A DNA stretch of 7,258 nt from Roseiflexaceae bacterium (GTDB lineage: Bacteria; Chloroflexota; Chloroflexia; Chloroflexales; Roseiflexaceae): positions 1-7,258 of the forward strand of contig JACMIM010000199.1 in the NCBI GenBank assembly GCA_014381165.1. Reading direction: 5' to 3'. The notes below the pieces were generated by a model, which was not told the origin of the DNA, did no database searches, and saw only the letters and a program-made list of their open reading frames with translations. Shown one piece after another: positions 1 through 5,941 of the stretch (within the stretch, counting starts at the first letter, position 1; each line of letters starts with the position of its first letter). The position numbers and the translations under genes were made by a program.

Positions 1-1230
1 TGCCAAGCTCCTCGAACGCCCCATCGAGCGCCCGCATAAATCTCACCGTCTGGTACGGGTCAAGAATCGCATACTCCGCCGAGCGCCGACTGCGGGCGTA
101 ATCGTCCAAAACGGTGGTCAAAATGGCGGTGCTCGCCTCGTCGAAGCGTGCCCAATACCCTACTTCCTCGGCAACCGATATGCGGGCAGGAATATCACCA
201 ATCGATTGGCTGTATGTTGTATTGGTGCCCTGACGGCTCAAAAATGCCAGCCAGCGATAGGCTGCCTCCGGGTGGCGCGTACCCTGGCTGGCGGCATAGC
301 CAAGATTGGTGCAGGGGTAGTCGCCACCGATCCGCGCAATACCAACTGAATAATCAAGCGCAGAAAAGCCCGTTTGCGCGGTCATATCAGTGGACCAGAT
401 GCCCGCACGCTGCGCCTCAAGCAGCGGCAGCCAGCCGTCCGAGTTTTGGCCGAGCGCAGGTGGCGCAAGTACACCTTCCGCAACGAGATCGGCAATCCGC
501 CCAAACGCTGCGCTCACTTCGGGGCTGTCGATGGCCGGAATCTCAGCATTGAGCGATTCGAAGTCAATGCCGGACGCGGCAAGTTGGCCACGTAGCAGCA
601 CCGTGACCTGGGAGGGCGACAACAACAGGCCATAGGTTTGAACACCGTCGCTCTCCGCCGTGGCGAGCTGGCCAGCCGCCCGGATGGCATCGTTCCATGT
701 CCAAGCGGTGGCGGGAGTTTCGAGGCCGGCCTCCTGCCAGCGCTGCTGATTGTAGCCGAGCAGGTTGAAGCAACTGAGCGTGTGCGGCATGATGTAGACC
801 GCATTGCTGGCATCCGGCGGCTCCAATGCGCCGGGATAGAAGTCGGCCCGGCCAAGGCCGCTGTCGGCATCGATCAGCGGCTTGAGATCGAGGTAGCTGT
901 TGGGAAAGGGGCTTCGCTGGCGCGGAAGGTGTCGGCACGCCGGGGCAGATCATCGCGGATGCTTTCGATCTCGACATACTGCACACGAATGTCAGGATTC
1001 GCTTGATTGAACGCTTCGATCAGCGGTTCAAATGCAAACCGGTTTACGTCGAGATCGCCGTAGGTAATCACAATAGGTTCATTGGTTTGTGCCATTGGAA
1101 GCACATTCGCAGCAAGGGGTTCAGAAGTGACTGCTGGCAGAAAATCGTCTTCAGGAATCTCAGGTCCTACAAGGCATCCTTGTAGCAGCAACATTGCCAC
1201 AAAAGGAACCAGGCATTTGTTCTTTAGCAT
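1..1230 (-). pseudogene. Extracellular solute-binding lipoprotein, frameshifted, C-terminus beyond window
   Basis: This is a family 1-type ABC solute-binding lipoprotein that would capture a nutrient outside the cell; the substrate is unknown. The start at 1230 is set by a GGAG at 1243-1240, nine bases upstream. A signal peptide ends in a lipobox-like LLLQGC (Cys19). The first frame then matches the N-lobe of the neighbouring 877-aa protein (ITYGDL, then FEPLIEAFNQANPDI) before stopping at 874. From about 910 down to base 1 a second frame (-1) is open with no stop and continues the same homology: PNSYLDLKPLIDADSG, FYPGALEPPD, CFNLLGYNQQRW and YRWLAFLSRQG. One C missing from the run at 908-911 explains the shift. 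The rest is intact, so this is either a very young pseudogene or a base-call error. The end lies outside the window, so I cannot tell whether it also has a second lobe. Confidence 0.8.
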
Positions 1231-1239
1231 GTGTAACAT

Positions 1240-1243
1240 CTCC
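1240..1243 (-). promoter_or_regulatory. Ribosome binding site of the frameshifted lipoprotein gene
   Basis: GGAG lies nine bases before the ATG at 1230. The in-frame ATG at 1239 abuts it with no spacing and can be excluded, so the lipoprotein signal peptide starts MLKNKCLV. Confidence 0.6.
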
Positions 1244-1250
1244 ACAAAGC

Positions 1251-1278
1251 AAAAGGCAACGGCGAATTCACCGTTGCC
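1251..1278 (-). terminator. Intrinsic terminator between the two binding-protein genes
   Basis: On the minus strand, GGCAACGG and CCGTTGCC (1278-1271 and 1262-1255) form a perfect 8-bp GC-rich stem around an 8-base loop containing GAATTC. TTTT (1254-1251) and a further GCTTTG follow. It starts about 10 bases after the stop of the 877-aa gene and ends just before the ribosome binding site of the next gene. It probably ends or attenuates the first transcript, lowering expression of the downstream gene relative to the upstream one. Confidence 0.65.
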
Positions 1279-1288
1279 CATCAAGACA

Positions 1289-3922
1289 TCACCTACTGAA
1301 AGCAGGCAGCGTGGCGTTCTTCCAACCCTGATACTTAGGATCGACCTGCACAGCGCAGTCTGGCCCAGGTGTGCCGCCGCGCGTGCAATCGAGGAACTGC
1401 TCGGTCAGGCGCTGGGCCTCGGCCAGCTCGCGCTCTAGATCACCGCCTTGCAGCGCACGGTCGACCGCGCGAAAGAACCAGAATGGATCGAGCGGCGTTT
1501 CAAAGCTCTGTAACTCCCAGTTATCACTTTGTACCGGCGGCTGATCGAGCGCCATAAGATACGTGTTGTACACAGCTACCGCATCAGGCGCGACGGTGGC
1601 TTGGAACTCCTGTGATTCGCTCAGCGACTGGCGAGCGGGGAAAGCACCTGGTACACTCGGCGGGCGCTCGTTAAGAAACGTAATCCAATCCCAACAGGCT
1701 TGCGGGTGCGGCGTGTCTGCCGCAATCGCCAGACCGTTCGCGCCAATCGTCCGTGGTAGCAGGGCATTGTTTTTAAGCGGGAGCGGCGCGAGCCCAATCT
1801 GCTGGCCGACTTGTTGAATTGGCAACCCAGCAGTGGTGTCGAACCAGAGCGCTATTTCACCGTTCTGAAGTTGCTGCACAATCGTGCTTTCGTTTGGTGA
1901 ATTGGCATATCCGCTGAGTTGCTGGTGGGGCGAGCTGGTTTGCAGCAGCTCGACATAGCGCTGGATGGCTGCGAGTACCTCGGGCTGCGTGAACTGGAGC
2001 GTGATCTGCTGGTCGCGCATTGCTACAGCCTGGGCATCGGCCAGATCGAGAAAGGTCAGCACGCCGTTTGAAACGCCGCCGTGGAGCGCAAACCCGTAGC
2101 CCTGCCCACCGATCTCCTGCTGCAGCTGGCGCGCGCTACCGACAAGCGTATCGAGTGTCCAATTTTCAGTTGGGTAGTTCAGCCCTGCGGCGTCAAACAG
2201 CTCGCGATTGTATGCCATAACACGAAAAGAAACGGCGTGTGGTAATGCCACTAAACGCCCTTGCTGCCGGTATAGTGCCAATAGCGCGGGCGGAATATCG
2301 GCGGCGGGCTGCCGCGCATCGCCATCGAGCAGCGGCTGTAGATCGAGCAGCTCTGCTCCGCTAGTTGCAGGCGGGCCAGCTAGGCCGAAGCAATCGGCAG
2401 TGGCGGCGAGATCGACGACGCTGAACTGGCCGCCTTGGGCTGTGATCTCTACGCTGATATCGGGGCGCTGGCGCTGAAAGAGTTCAGCTTGCTGGCGCAA
2501 GGCATCGCTGTTGAATTGCTCGGTCGCAAACACAATCTGCGTCACCCCAGGTGACGTGTCGGGGGCAGCCGTCGCGACAATCAAGGGCGCGTCGGGTGTT
2601 ACCCCTTGTGCGGTCTGCTGATCATTCTGCCACGTCTCATACGCAGTTTGGGCTTGCGCCAGCGCGTCGGCAATGGCTTCGCCCTCGAACACAACTTGAT
2701 GCAGTGGTTCGCGCAACCACCACACGGTTGTCGCAAGCGTCGAGGAAGGCGCTGCTGGCCGAGCAAGGGTCGCTTCCACCGCTGCGGCTACTTCTGGACC
2801 AATTGCATCCCAGTAGCCGCTTTGCACCGCAACTGAGCGCCGCGCCGGGACAGTGAGTGTGAAATCCAGTGCAGCCTCGGTGGGCGCCGTCACTTGTTTG
2901 CTCAAGAAAGCCAGCCAGCGCCAGGCCAACTCGGGGTACGCAGTGCCCCGGCTGATTACATACTGGTCACGGCTGCTAAAGAATGGCAGTGGCATGACTG
3001 GGTAAGCGGCTGTACCTATCTCGAACGGCACATCGGCGGGCAGTGGCAGCAAGCCAGTCGGCCACATGCCAACCTTGCCCGAACGAATCACTTGGCTGAG
3101 GCTATTCAAATTCGACGCACGATTGCGGTCGATATATACCGTGCCATCAGAAACCAGCGCCGGCATTTCGCTGAGTACTGTGCGGTTCCAGGGCGCGTCA
3201 ATGCGTATATCAGCGGCAGACCGTTGAGTAATGCTGGAGTCGTTGCGGAGTAATTCACCACTCATGAACAACAGTCCATCGCCCTGGTCGATCATGCCAT
3301 AGGTCGTGATCTGCCCGTACGAACGCTCGGTCAGCCGCAACGCGGCGACCCGCATCTGATTCCACGCCCAATCAGGGCTAGGCGGTGGCAACCCACGTTC
3401 ATCCCACAATGTTTTGTTGTAGGAAAGCACCGGCACCGAAATCGTGCGGGGAAGGGCATACAGGGCTTGGTCGCTGGTGGATTGCAGCGCGCCCGGCAGA
3501 TAGTCGTTTTGGTCGAAGCCCTGATCGGCGTTGATTAGCGGCAGCAAATCCTGAAAAAGCGCTGCTTCGTCGGCTACTGCGCCGTTGGTGAAGGGATAGG
3601 CGGTGTCGGCGGCCTCCGCAATCGCGCGGAGTTGCTCGCGCCGTTCCTGTCCTTCGGTTGTGCGCCGAACGTCGTCAAGCGCGACAAAGCGCACCTGCAT
3701 CTCTAATTGTTGTGCGTTGAACGCCTCGATTAGCGGTTCGTACACCGCACGATGTTCTTGGAGCGCCCCAAACGTAATTGTGGTCGACACAGACGTGGCG
3801 GCCTGCGGCCCAATCGTAGGCAGTTGAACTTCAAGTAGCTCATCTTCAGCGAAGAATGGAGCACACGAAGAAATGCTAACCAACATGGTAAGCAACAGAA
3901 AGACGCGCAAAGGTGTATACAT
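1289..3922 (-). CDS. Tandem double-lobe extracellular solute-binding lipoprotein (877 aa)
   Basis: This looks like two ABC-type solute-binding proteins fused in one secreted lipoprotein. I chose the ATG at 3922 because it gives a compact signal peptide, MYTPLRVFLLLTMLVSISSC, with lipidation at Cys20; the frame is open to 4021 but that extension reads through a large hairpin. Lobe 1 spans about residues 48-436 (FGALQEHRAVYEPLIEAFNA; YALPRTISVPVLSYNKTLW; WRWLAFLSKQ at 335-343). A Thr/Ala/Pro-rich linker follows at about 437-460. Lobe 2 spans about 461-845 (LLDLQPLLDGD; LVALPHAVSFRVMAYNREL; WDWITFLNER at 744-753). Single binding proteins of this family are usually 400-450 aa, so this is twice the normal length. 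Lobe 1 is clearly related to the adjacent frameshifted gene. No permease or ATPase is present and no strong Shine-Dalgarno is visible, only a weak GAGC nine bases upstream. The substrate is unknown; sugars are typical of the family. Confidence 0.88.
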   Translation of the reverse strand: MYTPLRVFLLLTMLVSISSCAPFFAEDELLEVQLPTIGPQAATSVSTTITFGALQEHRAVYEPLIEAFNAQQLEMQVRFVALDDVRRTTEGQERREQLRAIAEAADTAYPFTNGAVADEAALFQDLLPLINADQGFDQNDYLPGALQSTSDQALYALPRTISVPVLSYNKTLWDERGLPPPSPDWAWNQMRVAALRLTERSYGQITTYGMIDQGDGLLFMSGELLRNDSSITQRSAADIRIDAPWNRTVLSEMPALVSDGTVYIDRNRASNLNSLSQVIRSGKVGMWPTGLLPLPADVPFEIGTAAYPVMPLPFFSSRDQYVISRGTAYPELAWRWLAFLSKQVTAPTEAALDFTLTVPARRSVAVQSGYWDAIGPEVAAAVEATLARPAAPSSTLATTVWWLREPLHQVVFEGEAIADALAQAQTAYETWQNDQQTAQGVTPDAPLIVATAAPDTSPGVTQIVFATEQFNSDALRQQAELFQRQRPDISVEITAQGGQFSVVDLAATADCFGLAGPPATSGAELLDLQPLLDGDARQPAADIPPALLALYRQQGRLVALPHAVSFRVMAYNRELFDAAGLNYPTENWTLDTLVGSARQLQQEIGGQGYGFALHGGVSNGVLTFLDLADAQAVAMRDQQITLQFTQPEVLAAIQRYVELLQTSSPHQQLSGYANSPNESTIVQQLQNGEIALWFDTTAGLPIQQVGQQIGLAPLPLKNNALLPRTIGANGLAIAADTPHPQACWDWITFLNERPPSVPGAFPARQSLSESQEFQATVAPDAVAVYNTYLMALDQPPVQSDNWELQSFETPLDPFWFFRAVDRALQGGDLERELAEAQRLTEQFLDCTRGGTPGPDCAVQVDPKYQGWKNATLPAFSR

Positions 3923-3931
3923 ATTGTAGAA

Positions 3932-3972
3932 GCTCAACAGGTAAGCGTACGTTGTGCGCTTACCTGTTGAGC
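3932..3972. promoter_or_regulatory. Perfect 16-bp inverted repeat in the leader of the double binding-protein gene
   Basis: GCTCAACAGGTAAGCG (3932-3947) is repeated exactly, inverted, at 3957-3972, around a 9-base spacer. It ends nine bases before the ATG at 3922. There is no T tract on either strand, so it is not a simple terminator. It could be a dimeric repressor operator, or an RNA hairpin in the 5' leader controlling ribosome access or mRNA stability. The symmetry is seen directly; the function is inferred. Confidence 0.75.
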
Positions 3973-4032
3973 GTATAGAAGAAAGCCGAGCAACCAGCGC
4001 ATATTGGATGTAGCTCACCAAAATGTGCTACG

Positions 4033-4063
4033 ATTTTAATCTTTGCGTGCTGTTCTCTGTCAA
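4033..4063 (-). promoter_or_regulatory. Candidate sigma70-type promoter of the double binding-protein gene
   Basis: On the minus strand a consensus -35 TTGACA (4063-4058) is followed, after 19 bases, by TAAAAT (4038-4033), one mismatch from TATAAT. The spacing is longer than the ideal 17. A transcript starting near 4026 would have a leader of about 100 bases containing the 16-bp inverted repeat. The region 3973-4082 otherwise shows no gene. Confidence 0.35.
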
Positions 4064-4082
4064 AAACAGAAGATTATCAACG

Positions 4083-4379
4083 TTAACATCCATCGCAATA
4101 CGACCCATACTCTGTCCAGCTTGAACAACCGGTATCTACACAGCACTCACGTGCTTGCTGAGACACACGTGAACCCGGCCCACCAAGGTAACTACAGCCT
4201 CCGCAGCTACCATACACATCCTTATATTGTGTCTGACACACCGGATCTGCGCGTGCAACACTGATACTTGCCAGCCCCAGCCCCGCGCCTAAACCCAACC
4301 CGCCCAGCTTCTTGAAGAACCCGCGCCGCGATAAATCGATGGCAACCTTCATCACGGCCTGATCTAGCTTCTTGTGCAT
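4083..4379 (-). CDS. Small Tat-exported cysteine-rich protein, MauA-like leader (98 aa)
   Basis: The function is unknown. The start at 4379 is fixed by AGGAGA at 4391-4386, six bases upstream; an earlier in-frame ATG at 4406 would place that site inside the gene. A basic amphipathic stretch (KKLDQAVMKVAIDL) leads to a textbook twin-arginine motif SRRGFFK (17-23), a Gly/Leu-rich hydrophobic core, and ARA before D45 as probable cleavage site. The mature part is only about 54 residues with eight cysteines (48, 59, 62, 79, 80, 85, 95, 98), including two CxxC pairs and ending in CDGC. The leader resembles, from memory, that of methylamine dehydrogenase light chain (MauA). That protein is longer and forms a cofactor from two tryptophans, whereas only W88 is present here, so the same enzyme activity is unlikely. 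Upstream are MauE- and MauD-type remnants, the disulfide machinery that matures MauA. I infer a disulfide-stabilised secreted protein. Confidence 0.8.
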   Translation of the reverse strand: MHKKLDQAVMKVAIDLSRRGFFKKLGGLGLGAGLGLASISVARADPVCQTQYKDVYGSCGGCSYLGGPGSRVSQQARECCVDTGCSSWTEYGSYCDGC

Positions 4380-4385
4380 GGTCTT

Positions 4386-4391
4386 TCTCCT
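4386..4391 (-). promoter_or_regulatory. Strong ribosome binding site of the Cys-rich Tat protein
   Basis: AGGAGA, six bases upstream of the ATG at 4379. It decides the start over the in-frame ATG at 4406. It is the strongest Shine-Dalgarno in the window, suggesting the small protein is still translated efficiently. Confidence 0.7.
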
Positions 4392-4414
4392 GTAGCTATA
4401 TGCCAAGCAGCGGC

Positions 4415-4681
4415 TTAGTACTGCTGCGGTTGGCCGGGGAGAACTGCTGGTGCCGCTACCTCAAGCGCAGGCGGCGGCGCGAAGCCAACGGTCTGCGCTA
4501 CGTAACGCCCGTCGGCATCCAGCCCAATAAAGGTTGGCGTTCTGCGTGTGCCCCACTGCTCGGCAACAGCGTGCTGAGTGTCGATCAGTACGGCGATGTC
4601 GGCGGGCAGACGGAACTCGGCCAGGGCGTTGATCGTTTCTTGTGGCGTACCTGTGCTAACAAGCACGCGCCGACCGTTGCG
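4415..4681 (-). pseudogene. C-terminal remnant of a MauD/TlpA-type thioredoxin-fold protein
   Basis: The frame reads NGRRVLVSTGTPQETINALAEF, then AVLIDTQHAVAEQWGTRRTPTFIGLDADGRY. This is the second half of a thioredoxin-fold protein of the MauD/TlpA kind: a core strand, a helix, the cis-proline segment RTPTFI and the final hairpin with DADGRY. The first half, which should carry the CxxC redox site and an N-terminal membrane anchor, is absent. Upstream bases instead encode a MauE-like protein in another frame, so the junction near 4681-4700 looks like an internal deletion. A GTG at 4666 could begin an 83-aa product but has no convincing ribosome site. In the Mau pathway MauD is thought to help form the light chain's disulfides in the periplasm. 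The stop is 35 bases before the Cys-rich gene, so this was probably one operon. Confidence 0.65.
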
Positions 4682-4953
4682 CGGGTGAAACGCAGTAGAA
4701 CCACAGCAGCCGCGCCGGCGAAGGGCAAAGCCACGCCAAACAGAAGCACACCTGCCAACGCAAGCTCACCCAGTGGCAGCAGCCAACTGACAGGCGCGAC
4801 CAGGCAGGTAGGCAGCAGTTGGTATGCGGCTAGACCTTGTGCAAAGCCACGCAGGTCGCGCAGTTTGCCCTATGCGGAATGGGCAAACACCAGGCCCAGC
4901 GCCACGCGGGCGACCAGCGCGAACAAAGTTAGTGCATCGGCATGCTCTGGCAT
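4682..4953 (-). pseudogene. N-terminal remnant of a MauE/DoxX-type membrane protein with in-frame stop
   Basis: Starting at an ATG at 4953 with AAAGGA four bases upstream, the frame reads LTLFALVARVALGLVFAHSA, a TAG stop (codon 28, 4872-4870), then GKLRDLRGFAQGLAAYQLLP and VSWLLPLGELALAGVLLFGV. This is the pattern of MauE proteins: a first membrane helix ending in a G-K-L-R-D element, a soluble loop with YxLLP, and a second helix with a P-L-x-E-L core. A third helix begins (AAAVVLL), but homology then stops and the thioredoxin remnant takes over in a different frame. MauE-like proteins normally have about 180 residues and four helices, so roughly half is missing. One base change explains the stop codon. 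MauE is a membrane partner of MauD in disulfide formation. Two independent lesions argue for real decay rather than sequencing error. Confidence 0.65.
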
Positions 4954-5112
4954 TGCATCCTTTCTAGTCAATGCACTGGTTGTCAGAACGTGTTAGGTGA
5001 TAGCCTTACCGTACCATGAGCAAGCAGCCATGTCCATTGTGGGTTTCCACAGACTTTAGCGAGAAGCGCTGAGGACGCATTCTAAACGGCGAAAAGTTTG
5101 GTACACTACAGC

Positions 5113-5162
5113 GAGGCGAGAGGCGAGAGGCGAAGTGCGGGCAATCTACAATCCGCAATCAG
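5113..5162. repeat. Heptanucleotide tandem repeats upstream of the luxR-type gene
   Basis: GAGGCGA occurs in three perfect tandem copies (5113-5133). After eight bases, a second 7-bp-period tract follows (5142-5162): CAATCTA, CAATCCG, CAATCAG. The second tract ends at the ribosome binding site of the downstream gene, so copy-number change would alter its leader. The rest of 4954-5173 shows no gene. A weak TACACT at 5102 could be a -10 box but has no clear -35. Confidence 0.7.
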
Positions 5163-5173
5163 AAGGGGGCACA

Positions 5174-5781
5174 ATGGCAACTCAAACATGGCGTGTGTCG
5201 CTGCTTGGCCCGGCTGAACGCCTACCTAGCGAGCTGTACGACGCGCTCCACAGCGGCGAGCGGCTGGCAGTGCTAGCTGAGGGTGAGGACGCAGCGCTTG
5301 CCGATGCCGTGCTGTTTATCGCATCACAACCAGGCTTGCTGTTGTGCGCCGTGCAGGCGGCGATACCCCACGGCGTGCCGCTGATTGTGTTCGACCCCAC
5401 GCCCTCGGTCGCGCGGCAATCCAGTACGTTTGTCGGCGGAGCCAGCGGCTATATGATCGCCGGTGTCACGCCCAGCCAGTTGCGAAATGTTGTGGCGCTG
5501 GCGCTGGCGGGCGGGTTTGCGACTGCCCCGGCACGGTTGCCATGCTGCGCCGCTCGCTGCGCGCGCCCGCGAGCTTCGGGCCGCGTGCTGCTCAGGTCGC
5601 CGCGCTGCTCACATTGGGTGACAGCAACAAAGCGATCGCCGAACAGTTGCATACATCGGCGCGCACCATCGAGGGCGAGATTCAGCGCATGTGCAGCGAA
5701 ACCGGCGTGGACAACCGCGCGGCGCTAGCGGCCTGGTGCATGCGCTGGGGCGAGCGCGGGGCAGCGACGGCCAGGAACTAG
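5174..5781 (+). pseudogene. LuxR-family regulator with pseudo-receiver domain, frameshifted
   Basis: The ATG at 5174 has AAGGGGG four bases upstream; the frame is open from a GTG at 5135 but that lacks a ribosome site. The first frame encodes a receiver-like domain of about 118 residues, MATQTWRVSLLGPAERLP through GASGYMIAGVTPSQLRNVV, where ordinary receivers read GASGYLLKD. The switch Lys is not conserved and no clear phospho-acceptor Asp is visible, so phosphorylation control is doubtful. From about 5530 the homology moves to the -1 frame with a LuxR-type helix-turn-helix: FGPRAAQVAALL, then DSNKAIAEQLHTSARTIEGE, ending GVDNRAALAAW. Adding one C to the run at 5526-5529 would join both parts into a 202-aa protein of normal layout. 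Without it, the first frame runs to 5728 with a nonsense C-terminus and no DNA-binding domain. It is divergent from the mau-like remnants and convergent with the Obg-like gene. Its target is unknown. Confidence 0.7.
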
Positions 5782-5831
5782 ATTGCACCGCAGGGCGCGC
5801 AGAGATCGCCGAGGTTTTCTAGCGTTCCCAG

Positions 5832-5935
5832 CGCTGAAGCGCCGGGCTAATGGGTTCTGCGGTTCGCGGTTCTGCGGTTCCCCGCCGCTGAAGCGCCGAG
5901 CTAGTGAGTTCTTTGTTCTTTGTTCTTTGTTCTCT
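5832..5935. repeat. Duplicated 27-bp unit with short tandem repeats between convergent genes
   Basis: A 27-bp unit beginning CGCTGAAGCGCC occurs at 5832-5858 and again at 5886-5912 with 24 of 27 bases identical. Each copy ends in GTTCT and runs into a tandem tract: GCGGTTC-type units of 7-8 bp after the first, and GTTCTTT (three perfect copies from 5908 to 5928 plus one imperfect) after the second. The unit contains a small inverted repeat, GCGCT/AGCGC. No open gene, transposase or T-tract terminator was found in 5782-5941. The bases at about 5785-5815 look like a decayed CGCAGAG-type 7-bp repeat. The array lies in the shared 3' region of the luxR-type and Obg-like genes. Confidence 0.7.
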
Positions 5936-5941
5936 GTCCTC

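Noticed and set aside
148..1438. Several overlapping plus- and minus-strand open frames of 60-140 codons
   Set aside because: All overlap the frameshifted binding-protein gene or the end of the 877-aa gene and encode Arg/Pro-rich shadow peptides.
3923..4021. 33-residue N-terminal extension of the double binding protein
   Set aside because: It would bury the lipoprotein signal peptide and run through the 16-bp inverted repeat. The ATG at 3922 gives a standard signal with Cys at position 20.
4054..4072. TCTGT/ACAGA inverted repeat around a T-rich spacer, as a terminator for the Cys-rich gene
   Set aside because: The stem is only 5 bp, weak, and has no T tract after it. It overlaps the candidate -35 TTGACA.
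4147..4172. Paired CACGTG sequences
   Set aside because: They fall within the coding sequence of the Cys-rich protein and are explained by its codons. There is no evidence they act as a site.
4870..4872. TAG in the MauE-like frame as a recoded codon
   Set aside because: The same frame also loses its C-terminal half at the junction with the thioredoxin remnant, so decay explains it better. No recoding signal is visible.
4400..4996. 198-aa plus-strand open frame
   Set aside because: It is antisense to the MauE/MauD remnants, is rich in Arg/Ser/Pro as expected for a shadow frame, and has no ribosome binding site. The minus strand carries clear family motifs.
5038..5051. TGTGG-N4-CCACA inverted repeat in the divergent region
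   Set aside because: It is too short to distinguish from chance, and no second copy or matching promoter was found.
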